DNA from: Carposina sasakii
Lineage: Eukaryota; Arthropoda; Insecta; Lepidoptera; Carposinidae
Direction of reading: 5' to 3'
Assembly (NCBI GenBank): GCA_014607495.2
Contig: CP053148.1
Location: forward strand, 9,176,001 to 9,240,000
Length of the DNA stretch: 64,000 nt
The notes below the pieces were generated by a model, which did no database searches, was not told where the DNA came from, and saw nothing but the letters and a program-made list of their open reading frames with translations. Positions 45,947 through 60,900 of this stretch are shown in pieces (position 1 is the stretch's first letter; each line of letters begins with the position of its first letter). The translations under genes and the position numbers were made by a program.

Positions 45947-48900
45947 CTAAAAACCAGTTGTTGAGAGCATGAGTAACGTAGATCCTAGATTAGACAGTAG
46001 TTTGGGACAAACACAATGGACTTCTTCTGCACATACTTAGCCAGGTAAAGCATATCTCAGAAATAAATTTAATACTGCATTGATGTGCAAATCGAATCCA
46101 ATGTGTTCGTACAATGTATACCGGAATGTATTTAGAAATAGTGTTGGTATTTTAATTTATATCTGTTATTTTATTACTGAGCTTTATTGTTTATTTATTT
46201 ATTTGTTTATTTTATTGTATACTAACTAAATAAATGATCTTACCTGAATATTAGGATAGCATGTTAGCGTGTAATCAAGAAGTGCAGCCTGCACTGTCTG
46301 GTAGCCATCGCGCACGCATTTCACGTTTACGATTCCACGCACTTCTGAAAATCCAACACATCTTATTAAAATAACAAAGATGTTAATTTTAAGTTTTGAT
46401 CAAACAAAATAACAAGGTGTATTAGACAACAAAATATAACAAAATAAAATACATACAAAACAACATCAGCAGGTAAAACATTCGCAGCAAAACTTCCACC
46501 AATTTCATAAATAAAAGGAGCAATACAAAATAGCACCCACCTGGATTCAGTAGAAGTAAGAACTTGACGCAGATGTAATCTGACACGTCGAACTTGAGTT
46601 CAGCCAACTTGTTCTGTAGCTCATTGAAGTGGTCGGCCAGGCCAGGCACTCCGAGGAGGCCGAGGCAGAGGAGGTCGAACTTCTGTCCGTTGTGCAGGGT
46701 GGTCTCGTCCGGCAGACCGTTGTGCATCCTCTGGTGCAAGTGGTCCAGCACCAGCATGTCCGACCAGGAGTGCTGCAGGAGCTTCATTTGATCATCAACC
46801 TGGAATAACCGTCAATGCGCATTGCTACAACTGCAAAGTGTCCGATTTCAAACTCTGCACGATGAGATCCGAGTATTTGACCGCCATTTTACTAATTGAA
46901 CGAGTAACGAAGCAGTTGAAGAACGCTTTTGGAGTTAGTAATTAGTCGCTTGCAAAATAATTGGTTAAATGAATTACATCAATGGAACGGCCCCGTTACT
47001 CGATTATGAAATTTCAATTCAGAAATTGACTATTTTGATACTACAGTTAGTAATATTAACAGTTGTATCAAATCCAAAAGACGTCAAATACATTGTATAG
47101 GGGGATTCTAGTGTAATATTATGTAATAATAGAGTCGTGTTAGACGTTATTATGCTATTGTCGAGATCGCAAACGCTTAAACGTACTAGTTTTTCAAGAA
47201 CAAGAACTTGTATTCTGCTAATTTACATTTTTATCAGCGAGCGCTGCTATCTAAAAGTGCGACTTAACCGACTTCACCGCGTGACCCACATTTTATTGAG
47301 TTGCATTAGAAAACACAGTTCGGTGCGCGAGCGCGTTAAATTTGCCGTTTACGAAATGTTACAACTGAATTTTCGACCTGGGTATTGCTACATGCGCGGT
47401 TACTCAACGATGGACGATATCGCTCGACGAATTCAACTTCTATCAATCGACCGTCTCTCGAAACTAGATTACATTAAATTCCAGTGAATAGATTTCGTTG
47501 TAGGTATTCGTAACAGCCTAGATTATAATCAGTGGTATTTGAATAAAGCAGCCGTAATGACGTTATTCTAACTTTACAATTTCATACGCTAGTTTCCTTT
47601 GAAGGAAGTTAATTTTCATTGCTACACACGAGCGCGTCACGTTCGAAAATATCAGCCCTATAAATACTGTGTTCAGTCAGCTCGATCTCCTTCGTTATAA
47701 CGCTGTATGTGGATACTAAACCTTATGCCACTCTAATAGAGTTGAGAACCGTTCTCATTGAGATTGAGCTTGATGCCTTTTCGGATCTGTAAGCCGTGGT
47801 TCGCATTCCCTTCGTGAGCGGCCATCTTGCCGGAGTCATCGATACTCGGCAGTGGGTACGTGAAGTAGGTCAAAGTCAACTCGGAACGCCCCGCGTGCCC
47901 GAAACTTGTGTAATAAATATAATATCATATCACAGACAAGACGTGGCGTGTATTAGTTCTTAGCTCTTCATTTAAATTATGAGCAATATATCATTTTGCA
48001 GAAGCCGATACTGGAGATAATGAAGAGAACTTTATAGTTGTGTAATCTTATCCATTTTGCAAAAGTAGATCGCGTTCTACTAATCTGTGAACTTTGTTAT
48101 AATTAGAGTTTTCTCAAATTAGGATGTTATCCAATTAGTATTATAGGTACCTAACCTAAAATGTTTTCTGTATAAAATAAGCCCCGTACTTATTTCAGTT
48201 TTATTTCGTAAATGAAATGAGGGTAGTCGTTAATACATACATATATATATGCTACCGAGCGTGTTTCTTGAAGCGTACCTATTAGTAGCTAGATACTCAT
48301 AACAAAAAAGTATAAAATAAATAAACATAATTTTAAAAATCCAAAACCTGACTGCTTAAAAAAGAACCAAATAATATACATAATAAAAAACTGAAAAGAA
48401 AAAAAACAAGCACTTAGATGTCCGGTGGTATAGAATTCTATAATATTATTATGGAATGAATACTATTGAAGAAAATAAAATATTTTCTAATGATGTGACA
48501 TAACAACTGAACAGTCGGGATCCATTATCCGACAACCAAGCTAATATTTTAATGGATTCTGACTGTTCAGTTGTTATGTTACGATCATTAGAAAATATTT
48601 TATGTTCTTCAATAGTATTCATTCCATAATAATATTATAGAATTCTATACCACTTTTTTATTATGTATATTATTTGGTTCTTTTTTAATCAGTCAGGTTT
48701 TTGGATTTTTTAAATTATGTTTTTTTATTTTATACTTTTTTGTTATGAGTACCTAGCTACTAATAGGTACGCTTCAAGAAACATGCACAACATGCTCGGC
48801 AGCAAGAAGTTTTTCTCTTGCTGCTGTCTAAAAACTTATATGTGAGAATGGTTGTTACGCAACTTTCAATCGATATAGATCCTAAACGGTTAGTCGAATC

Positions 48901-51900
48901 GAAAAATGTTGAGAGAAACCTAAAAATGATTTTTAATACCTATTCAACGATACCCCACTCGATATAGTTTGTCGACTTTAATTTTTTTTTCATTTTCACA
49001 AAATGGCGTCCAGTAGTCGCCATATTGGATTTTCACTAACGTCATGTCTTTAGTGACACTTGCCGGACTAATAGGAATCGATTGACGTATGAATCATAAA
49101 AATCGGCCGAGGCGTTCGGTTTGTGTAGTGCTTCAAAGGAACATACATACATACATAGGCTGTTAAACACAATACCACTCCTTTGCATCGCGCAGTCGGG
49201 TAAAAATAGAGTTATCACTTTCAAAATAACCTTACCTTTTTAGTACTTAGTGCGTGTGCATCGTTTTTTTGCAAAATTAGTTATATTTATGATTTTTTGA
49301 TTGAGTAACTATTTTTAAATAAAACTTCTATTATAAAAATGTACGAATAAACGTTAACTATTTTTTTTAAACCCTATCAAATCAATGTCTAATTCAAAAA
49401 TAGCCATCATGATTCATACATGAAATTATGCAAAACGCGTTAATTTTCAAAATTTGTTTACTTAAATTGTAAACTAAGGCATATTGCTAAATGGATCAAT
49501 TTCTCGGAATTAGAAAATTCAAATGAAAAATCTAGGTCGAACTGAATAGTAAGTATTAACTGTGTAAGGTTATGTAGAGCGCTAAATATAAAATAGACAC
49601 TTTGTCGCCATTATAGGTCGAATGTCGAAACGATTCGAGGCTTGGCTAATATCTAGACCTCAGAAACGAGATTACGATGATGTAATCAATCATGCAAAGT
49701 CTTTGCTTTGAAATTTTGTTTATCTTAACAATTTTTTGCCATTTCTTAGACATGTGATAATTGATACTGTTTTTACTGTGCAACTAACAATATATTATCT
49801 TTTAAACAAAAGATATTAAAGTCACAACAACGATATATAGAGTCATCACGTTGGCCAACGGCATCATCCATCTACTTATTCATACATGTTTAGAAAAACA
49901 GATTAACATACAACGAATTTGAAAATATGCGATCTGACCAGAATTTAGATGATAGAATATAACTGAGACAACTAACATAATTTTGTGAGTCTAATAACTA
50001 TCGTCTACGAACAGGTTTCGAGTTCTCATGCAATAAATTAAGCACAATCGAATCGTTAAGGTGTGTTCAAAATTGAACGTCATTGACCGCTCAAGTTCAT
50101 CGTGCTGTTATGCTACTAATCGTAACTGGTAAGGCATTACATAAGAGAAAGCAAAGAAAGGCCGCGCAACTCGTTGTTGCGTCTCCGTTACCGGCAGTTA
50201 CGCGTCGAGGTAAAAAGTGCTTTCTCGCGGCAACTCGGCCACGGCCAGTGTGTCAAGTGCGCGGACGAAAGTGCAGCGTTGCCGGCTCGCCCGCACCGTT
50301 ACATCACATCCGTCTGGAGAAAGCGTAGGTCATCAACTTTACAACTCGACCAAACCAATGCTCTACAGATCCACGTGTACTCTCTGAATTAAACATAAGA
50401 ATACATCGGTCGCGACGCTAGCACAGAAATATGTATTAGGAAATTTTGCTCCCGTTAGCCTACATAAATAACCCAGAAAGGAATTTCGATCCGGACGAAT
50501 TGTAAAACAACGCAAGTAGTTCCGGAAACGCTGACTATAGAGTAGGTATTAGAATGTACATTAGCCGACGTAGTCCTAATTCCAAGAACGAGTCATAAAC
50601 AAGCACAGTCATTTTAGCACTAACAAAAATCGCTAGTGGTAGACTGACTGTGGAAGCGAGATGGAACGAAGTGGCGCGGAGCGGCAACGACGCCTCCGCC
50701 CACGTGACCGGCTGCGGTTCTTGCGTAAGCGTACGACGACCACGGAGCTGCTCCCGCTTCTCGATTGACTCCTGCTGATTGATTGAACTCAACTGCGACC
50801 AGTGTAATTGATAATAGCGCTAGGCTCTACCTTATTTTAATTCGAATGACATCATCTGTAAACTTCTAAACGCTGTCGTCAACTGCTGACAAATGTTATG
50901 ATGACCGGTGCAATATTTAAAACTTTCGCGTTCTAATGTTTTGATTCACATAATTGGAGCATAAATTGACTGACGTAACATTTATATTTTGCATCATATA
51001 TGGTTTAATATGTTTATGGGTTTGTTCAGAATAAAAGCGCTTGGCAGTGACGGCACGCGTATCGTGGGAACTTGACCTAGTTGCAGTGGCGCGGCGCGAG
51101 TAGTGTGGGATATCGATTCCGCGTTTTGCGTCTCGGTCACTGCGTCATAGCGTCACACGTCCCTACTATTACATTTCCATCAATAAACAAGTAATAAAAG
51201 AGAACATTCGCAGAGCTTTTGGAAATTTTAAAGTAGTTAAATATTCGCTCGGCAACGCAATGCTAACGCAAGCTTGGTGTACACCATGGAAGGGGTTCAA
51301 GGATTGGGAGAGGATGTCATACTTATCTGGAAATTCACCTTTAAATACTTAAAGAACACGGTGTTTCTTGCCCAGTCCACTTGAGAAAATAGATTTTGAT
51401 CCAGCACTTTGCACATTAATTCGAAGAGATCGACCTCGCACTGGTTATAAGTTTGGCTCTGTAAGAGTCCGAATAGCGAGTTTTGCCACTCGCGGTCGTC
51501 GATTGTTTGCACAAACTCGCGAATCATCGGTGAAACTCGCAGGGTTTCAGTGCTGGTTGGCTCAGCTGTGCTCGAAGGTGTGGCGGCATTGTTGGCTGGA
51601 GCATCAAAGGCGAACGCATCCGGGGATGCCGAGTGCGGAGAGTGTGCCTCCCATTTGTCGTGAGAAGGTGGAGGCGGTGCCTGCGGCTGCTGTTGCGGGG
51701 CTGCCATCAACGCAGGGCCCGGCGAAGATTCTGGAGACGACGTGAGCGACGACACCTGCGGTATCTGGATTTCTTGTTTGACGGGAACCGATGTGTAGGG
51801 CGAACCGAAGCCAAGGACTAGGCCACCGTCCCCCAGTGAGCCCCTCAGTGTCTGCACTGCGATTTGTCGTTGTCGCATCATTTGCAGTTTGCGGGCTCGG

Positions 51901-54900
51901 TCACGTTTGTACATAGGGCCAAACTTATTACGGCCTCCGCGCATTCGGTCTGCCCGTACAGCTGCAATAAACGAACATAAAGTTAATAACATAATAACAA
52001 AATCATGGGAGGAAAATTACTTTTTCCCAATTTATAAGAATGGACGATATAAGCCTGTCTGCTATCATAATATCGGTTTCTAGGTTTTTGTCAACAATCA
52101 GCATTTAATGGAGGATAATTTTGACCATTGAGTCTAAAAACCAATGGTTTTTTGCATACATAAGACAAGATGACGATTAAATACAGGCTCTATCTACCAT
52201 AATTATTGTTGCATGAGATCTACCGTGGTCCATTAATATGACAAGGTAATTAGAATATTATACCGCGTTACGCCATTTTCATTGATGAAGACCTGTTTCA
52301 GGAGAGCTACCTTGTTTTCTTGGCATTCAGTAGTGTCTACATGCTTCTTAAATAAAATATAACGTAATGTACCAGAAGGGGAAATATTCCTAATTAAGTA
52401 CCTACGAGTAATTTGTAGCTTGAACACAGTCTTTTTTATTTGTGCATGTTTTTGTTTTATTTTTACCAGTGGACGAGCACAGGTAGTAGACGAAATTCTT
52501 TCGAAATATTTTGTAGGCGATGGGCTGACCACATGTTACTACTAACCGAACATGTACATCTCAACTATACCCTCAAAATTGGTCAGAAGAGGCACCATGT
52601 GGTTCTCTCGGCCCTTGGTGCTCTGGCTACCCCGTAAGGGATAAAGGCGTGATTATATGTATGTGTATGTGTATTTCGATTAACATAATGAGGTAAAGTT
52701 GAAATATTTTACCGTATTTTATCGTCCTCGCTGATTCTAATAATAATCTCACTCACTCGTGCGTTATTTGTGCATACGAGTAAAATAGAGTACAAATACT
52801 CCTCGACCCCATAAATTAGTCTGAGTCTAACTTAAATCTCACATGATTGAAAATTGAGTTTTTAAATTGTATTCGTAGTACCTAAGTATTGCCTAAACAT
52901 TGTCGTATCGGCCTTTTGTTAGAATTACAACCTATATAAAAACGTGTGATTACTTGTCTCAATGGTTTGGTAGAATACAAGTAAAATGTTTCTTTGATGT
53001 TTTCATATTTTTATGGTCATATAAGTCAACATTCTTATTGTAAGTAAGGAAAGAGGTATTGTAGTATATATGTATCCATAACAAAGATATAACAATATTG
53101 CGTATATTTCTGGCTCTTGTGAAATGCAGGCTGAACTCCTAATTTTGGCGCTGTTCCAATTCTTGAGTGAGTCGTCATGTAATTTATGTATACAACTTAC
53201 ATCTTCGACTATGTGTAGTAGCTGTCATACTAACAAGTAATAATACATTAGTAATGTAGTACATTACTATACATTACACTAATAGAATCTAAGTGTCAAG
53301 GACTGGAATGAGGGATTTTCTGACAACTATTAAAAGTAAAAAAATAGTACACCCCAACCTCACCTCTCAACCAAAGACATCAATAGTTCCTAAGCACTAT
53401 AGATAGACGAAGCAGACTATACATAGTTTGCAGTAGTACACGTCGACTAAAAATCGGTCCGCTAGGAAAGACAAAGATATAGCAGATACCTATCTAAGCA
53501 TTTCTTGCATCTCTGCTAAATTAAAGGTATCTATAGGTATACTCTACCTACACACGAGGGTTAATAGTTATGAGTATCTGTAGCATTTAATAATAAGGGA
53601 TGGGATGAAAGACATACAGGGGTACCTACGGAGAAGAACATAGACTACATTCTGTAGTTCACGCATATGAAGTCACAGGCATCAGTAGTCATTCTTAAAT
53701 TTAAGTTATTATAATCTGATACTATTAACCCCATGTAGCAAAATCCAAATACATTTAACCAAAACTTAAAATCTATGGAGAGCCAGGCATTGTTAAGATA
53801 ACTTGCAATGTCTTTAACCTACTCGTATGCTATAATACCGTCTTTAGAAAACCGACCGGATGATTTATTGTCGGCTGTACACAGTACGGGTGTGTAGCCA
53901 GCTTTAGTCGTCAGTGCACAGGTGCACAGTCTACTAGGTAGTTTACGGAACTATTACAATATCCTTCGAGCTGACTCTCCCAGCTGGGAGAGCTGAGGTG
54001 GGGGGTATTTCACTAACCCCACTATGGATCTCGGTCTGAAATAAATAATTTTTACTATTTTTATTTATTAGGGTAGGTGATGCGCTCACGCCATCTAGTT
54101 CATTTAACTTGTTAGAAAATCCCTCATTGTGAGGCACCGAAAAGTCTTATAGTGCATCGAAACAGTTAGTATGACATTAGCATTCTATGACATCTTACGA
54201 GTATTCCTCTATGGTAGTAGTTGTGTGCAATGGGATTGAATTATTCTTTGATTGACAGGATCATTTAAAGCGTGTCATGTTATTAGTACTGTGATATAAT
54301 CATCTCTAACGATAAAGAGGGGAATAATGTTCAAAGATACAAGTGCTGCTGCTTCTTCAAGTACCTACTTATTTCATGGTACAGTTCACTTAAAGATATT
54401 TATTTGCGGCTGTTAGTTGTATGTAGTAGGTCTCAAATTAAAGTTATTTTCTTTTATATCATAATATATGATGTGGTCCGGCAATGGTCTACTGCATCTT
54501 TCTTCTGTGTAGATACTTTAGTTATTATCTTACATTAAGTTATTGTTATCTTTGTTTCAATATTATAAGTCTATTTTCTTCCTTAATAACTCTTAGATCA
54601 TTATGGAAAGAGATGAAGTGGTGTCTTTTGCAGTGCACAAACTTCATGAATAGACGTATCTGTCAAAGCCAAAGTTCATAATGGATAATACCAACTATAG
54701 ATTATTCTAGGAATTTGAATCAGAATAAGTGGGTATATGTTGGTTTGTATATACCTATATAGTATGTGTCAGCGAATTAATACCCGTAAATTAGGATTTC
54801 ATCGTCTGAGAACTCCTTCTTAATCTCAAAATGTAGTAGAGATTGATAAAAGGCTGTTTGATGTTTTTCGCTATAAAACAAAGTGAATGTTCCAAGAATA

Positions 54901-57900
54901 TGAAAATTTATAGTAAGTAAAGCAATATATGTATAAAGAAAGAGCTCGTCCATATTACGGAGGAAGCCAAGGATATTATAATTTGTATCAATGTGAATTT
55001 ACGAGTATTATAGTCTCGAACTTTTCGTCTTTGCACTTTATGTATTTGGGTTCAATTATATTTCCAGTTCAATGTCCTATTCAAGAGAATAAGAAGATGT
55101 TTAACTTGTTCTCCCCGATTATTCAGTAAATTTTTACACCACTTCACTGCCTACTTGAACGATTGGCACTTTATTAATGGTTTCTTATTAGTAATTTTTT
55201 ATAACCATTTCTACTGAATCTAAAGAAATAATGGTTAGTTTTGTGCGTGATGTAGATACTGTAATCTGTAAATAATAACACTGAACCTGGAACGGAAAAA
55301 GGTTTTCAGTATGATGCCGACTCGCCCAACCTACGAGTTGAAAATAACAACCAGTTTTTATTATAGCTAACGCGCCTCTGTGCAATAAGGACGGAGAATC
55401 AGGGAATTGTAGGCGAACAAAAGAGATCGCAAGCGTGACGGGTTTAAGTACTGCTGTGTGCAATTCCATCAGTTTCGTACTGCTGAATGTTTGAATTGTA
55501 GCAAGATTTTTATATAATATCCTTCTGTTTAAAAAAATATATGCATGTAACTCATCGATGACATGAAAACGTTTATTAAACTAGGTTGTAAGTTTCACTT
55601 TTTTTAATAACTGAAACTATTTTAAGTCGTATCCAATGAACCGATTGAAAATAACAGTTTTGATAAACAATTAAATTTAACTTCTTTAATTAATTGTGTT
55701 GTATAATTAATAATAAAATAAATCCAGCGTCGGCTACACTTTTAATTCTTTGGTTTGATACTTAGAAGTATAATTGGGTTAAGGTCGTTTCAAGTTTATC
55801 ATCATGCGAGAAAGTACCAACAATGTCGCGAACGCTGTCGCACGTCACAGTATTATCATGTTTGTTATTCTGAATGATGAGGTTTCTTGAAGTTGGAAAA
55901 CAGATTAGAAATAGACAGAAGCCTTAAAAGTGCCAACAGCGGCAGTCATGTCTACGCAGTTACGTTCAGGCAGTTTTCAATCCTAGTTAAGTACGTAGAT
56001 TCTAAATTCCTTTAAGTTGCATAAATTCAAGATAACTTTATTCGATCTTTTTGTCTAATTATCATCTAAATTACTCTCAATAGAAATTAAAATTGGCAGT
56101 ATAATATTTTCTGTATATGTGATCCAATCTCTTTTTTGTATTTGGTATTCTATTTTCCACATAGGCAGGGGCTGCAGATTTTATCACAGAGCGGACACGC
56201 TGATACCCGGGGAGAATTTCATGTCCATTTTTATGACTAATACAGACAGACTAACTTTAGACATGCTGTTGCAATGATTGTTGCTAACTTGTTCACGTTA
56301 AGTTAACAAGAGTCAGTGATATCATTCTTGGTTAGAGTCAAGTATTGGGTCTTTGGAATTAGCGACGAATGGAATCGATTTAAGTATTAATCTTTTTATA
56401 AATAGGTATTGGGCACAAGTTTGATGCATCTACTAATCTAATGTTATTATAATGAGCACGCGATAGTAGCCGATAATGCGGTAAACGAGGTCAGTCATTT
56501 ATTACACGACTAAACTAGATCAAGGTCAAGGTCATTTTTACAAATCAAAAACATACGTCTCGGTGACAAACAGTTCGTGCGCAGAAATAGACTCGAATGA
56601 GTTCAGCTCGCATTCTGATGCTATTTGTGGCTGTAGTCCACTTGTCAAACATGGGTCAAGGTCGACCTTAGCGACGAGGTCACAGGAACTTTTATGCATC
56701 CCTATTTTCATGCACTGAATAGGGGTAGAAATATTCCCAAAGAAACTGCCCCAACACCCAAGTAAGATATACTTACACTTCTACTTCACAAAATATGTAC
56801 TCAGTGTGAAGATGAAGCCTTGGCATACGCGTTAAGTCCGGCATGTAAAGTAATCGTGTCAACAAGATAAAAAATGATATAAACCAAAAGGACGGGAAGA
56901 GGTGGGGACGGCTCCTTGTACCGACGACGATCCGGTGAAACTTGGTCAAGGCTGGCGGCCCCCCTGCCCGCCCCGCCGAACCGCACCGGAGTCGACCGAG
57001 CGCGTCCGATCGTTCGCACGCACTCGATTGCCTGCTCAGATAGTAGCAGCGAACAGCCGATCGTTACACAACACACATAAATCATCACCATGATGATCTA
57101 CTGAACTGTGTCAAGATCTCACTCAAACAAGTATATTTCACTCATGAGAATCAGATTAGATTCTTATGTGTCATGTATTTTAAGCCTATTATTTTATTTT
57201 TATTGAGCTAAAATTACAGAATTGTAAAGAATAGCTAATCAGTAAAATCGCATACATTTATACCTAGTTAGTTTTCATTTGAAATATTCTAGAGAGAACT
57301 CTATTAGATTTGATGCTGAGAAACCGGTTTTCGTTGCAAGAAGGCGTGCCTGAAGCGCCTGCGCACCAAAATCCTTCCAAGATGGCGGCAGCGGTTGTAG
57401 AACTGTCGTAATAATACGACAAGTAATGCCTAAAAAATAGAAAGGCCCGGTGTGCGAGGCCACTCTGACGAAATACTCGATTCGGGTCAAGGCAGCGTGC
57501 CGAAATAGTTGGTTGGCGCGCGCATTTTTATTGTGATCTAACATCTGTCGTCGTTTGTGTGCGGGTTTGACCATCAACTGATTCTACACCTACTATTGCA
57601 TTGCCATAATAATGTGCATAACAAATAAGAACCTTCATAGTTAATAATAATTCCGCCTAAGGTTACATTTCTCAACAGTGATTATGTCTGCATTTAACTT
57701 ATTGATCTTTGTATTCATCATTACGTTGTTTGTTGTATGTTAAATATAGTCAGCAAGTTTTAGTGGATTCGGTATTTATCTTCAAAATATATTCTTATTC
57801 GAATTAGATGTCGCTTGGAAGTCGACGACTGCCATAATTTTTCGAATTCTGTAATAGAAAATCATCGCATCGCATCGTATCGCAACTCTACAATCATAAA

Positions 57901-60900
57901 ATTCTCCAATTGTAGATTGTTTCCCCAAACCGATTCTGTTTTGTGTTACTGATGTTTTAGCTCATTGAAATAAGCGCTAGTATGACGATGGCGTAGAATT
58001 ACGTAAGGTGGCATGTACAGTGCGGGCAGCGGTCCGTGTAACAACAACCATTATTCGTCGATTGTAGTCCGCTGCTCTATGCCGCGCTACTGCCTCCACA
58101 ATACCGACAGCGAGGGAAATAATTAACACTACACGTGCAGCATATAGTCGACTGCACCGGTATGATGAATTTGGTGAGAGCGAGATGTCTCACTTTTAAA
58201 CGTCAAATCCACAGAGCTAAGTAATAACTAGGCAAGGCAAGTGTTTCTACTTGGTATGTAAAAAGGGATTGCAAACCACTTTATCAGCCCTAATTCCTTT
58301 AGTCCTGGCTCGAGAACGAGTGTCTATTCTAATTCTTAAGTCCTTTTTTACATGCAAAGTACATCCACTTAGTTTATCTAGTTATTAACAGCTCTGTAAA
58401 TTTGACGTTTAAAAGTGAGACATCTCGCTCTCATCAAATTCGGTATACGGGTGCTGGTACAACCCGTTCTTATTCCAGGAAGCGGTAGTTATCATTTTCG
58501 CAGATCTACAGATGAATCCAGTTTGTATGGCTCTATCGAATGCCTTTGTCCATTACTGCTGTTGCTAATTGCGAGCGGTATACATAGGATATTAATATTT
58601 TATTTCCAAGCGACATATTCTATTTTGTTCCTGAAATTCGGCATACCAACATTTTTTACAAGTACAGTGGATTGTACTTATGTTTATACGTATAACGACT
58701 GTTTAAATAATTTGGACACGCTCTCGACGGTATGTAATATGATACGTGTTCAGGTCACATTTGGGTAGTCCGTTGCGACAGGTCTACGAGGTGTCTTGTG
58801 AAACGACGCTTGCGCAGCACCCTACCACCGCAGATTGTGGTGAAACGCACGATACAGTCACTGTGCGTCTGGTTTGCAACCCCTATAATAGGTTATTGTA
58901 TAGATAGACTATACGAAAGGTCAATTGCACCTTTCCTTTCTCAGAAATATTCCAAAAATAACGAATGCCACATTTTGTATATAAACCAGCGTTTCCATAC
59001 AATTATGGCGAAATATTCTCCGCTATCCTTATTTATGCATTAATTTGATTGGCCAGCATATATTTTGTCTTATGTTATCTGACAGATTCTCAGCATCAAT
59101 GCCTGGCAGTTGAGACAAACTAATTATGTATGAATAAGACAATTTTAGCAGGTCATAAGGACCATTTATTGTCGTTATTTTACTATAATGGGCACTTGCT
59201 TAACTGGGTTATGCAGTTCTCAGTATATATTTTTTTATATTACAAATCATCATTAGTACTGAAATGCATTTATTATGTACGATAACTAGCAGCCGCCTAC
59301 TACTTCGTCTACGTAAACTTCAGGATCCTTGTTTTTGCTTTTCTGGGGGAATTCAGGAAAATCTTTTCTTATCAGATACCTACGTCGGAATCCACAAGTT
59401 TCAGGTCTCTAAGATCAGCGGTTTAGACTGTGTGTTGATCCTACAGTCATTCGGGACATGAAAAGATATGATTGACTTCATGTGTAATATTTTTTGTTTA
59501 AACTTCAGTAGGTATGTACATTATAGCATTAAATTATTCCAATAGGTACTATTCAGTAGGTAGGTGTACTCGTAGTGGCATTGCACAAGGCCTGTGAGCA
59601 GGTCGGCCTGGCGGTACGAGGCTCTCGCAACCGTTGCCGCGCTGCTATTCGGGTCAGACAACGATTTGTGTGAATTGTGTCATCTGACATATGCTTTGTT
59701 ATACGCGTAATGTTTTAGTTTTTGCTTTAACAAATATGGTGTCTTTATTTCGTACTTGCTCTTGTTTTCTTCATAGCTTTGATGTCTTTGTTATCCGACT
59801 GTCAAAAGTGGTATTGCCGCTTGGTTGGTATTCATTCCGTTTCATTCTTCTAGAATATTTATGTACTTCTTATTGGTAACATTAGGTAGGTGATATAGAA
59901 ATCTATCTTATAAGAATGAATGAAAACTTATAAGTGTATATGTGAAGTTTATTTTTATATCGCCCATTAGATTTTTATTATAAAGAAAATACGTTACTAA
60001 GAGATTCACTTAATTCGAGTTAAAGTTCGTACATGTTGCAAACATCACAGCATCTGGCGAAACGCAGAATGGCGATCGGCTCACGCACACAACGCTAATG
60101 TCTCATTACATACACATACATACATTATCGTGCAAACAGGCAGCGCGCGCGCCGCATCGCGGCCCCGCTCGCAAGTAGGTCAGGGCGCTCCGCGGCCGCG
60201 CGCGTTTTAAATTTAGAACGATCCGCGCTTCAAACTCCGCCCTACGCGATCTCGATAACTACGAGTTATTGTTTTTATTACTTTTAAAACATACACCTGT
60301 AACTTCATGCATGTATAGAATTCATTAACTTGCTTTTAGTTTTACCAACCCTTTAAAGGGTCAAAAGTCACAATGTATTTTCGGCATGGATACGAAGTCT
60401 ATGTTAGATAGATGAAAGGATGTTTCCTTAATAGTTTGACATTGACATTCGTTATCAAGATAATGAATAAATATCCTCAATTACAGCCGATTTCAATAAA
60501 CGATCTTGTGCGATTTTTGTAATATTCAATTGTTTTCATACAAATTTTGAATTCGGAATTTTAAAATCTGAGATTGCTTTTAATCTCTAGTATTTAAATT
60601 GGCCAATAGCTGTTAGACTTGATTACGTTATCTGACTAACTGCAGGCTTTCTATTAGATCAATTAATGTCTTTTGTCCAAGAACTTCTGTCCATTAAATC
60701 GAAAAACTAGTCTATATTCCAATGTCCCAAACTCAAATGCTACCTCCTTTTATAGTCTGTCATATCGCTATGGATCGTATGGTGTATAAATGTTTTTATA
60801 GTTATAAATGTTTTAATTACTATTTTAAAATACTCTGGTCATAAAATTGATAGAAATAGCATTTGATGTTTTAACGTCATAAGTAAGCAACACTCCAATT

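Larger units (their letters stand above)
46800..51338 (-). other. ftz-f1: ftz-f1 intron 2
   Basis: 4.5-kb intron inside the ligand-binding-domain coding part. It holds the long inverted repeat at 48251-48802 and a family C repeat at 49029-49206. The rest shows no repeat I can name. A plus frame of 116 codons at 47137-47487 has no motif. Confidence 0.85.

Noticed and set aside
47137..47487. Plus-strand gene of 116 codons inside ftz-f1 intron 2
   Set aside because: No motif, no homology recognised, no splice or start context. Likely chance.
50083..50392. Plus-strand frames of 81 and 72 codons
   Set aside because: Two overlapping frames in GC-richer intron DNA, both rich in Arg/Ala, without motifs.
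57275..57577. Minus-strand frame of 100 codons in ftz-f1 intron 1
   Set aside because: No recognisable domain, no convincing splice sites and no match to FTZ-F1 N-terminal sequence. Not supported as an exon.
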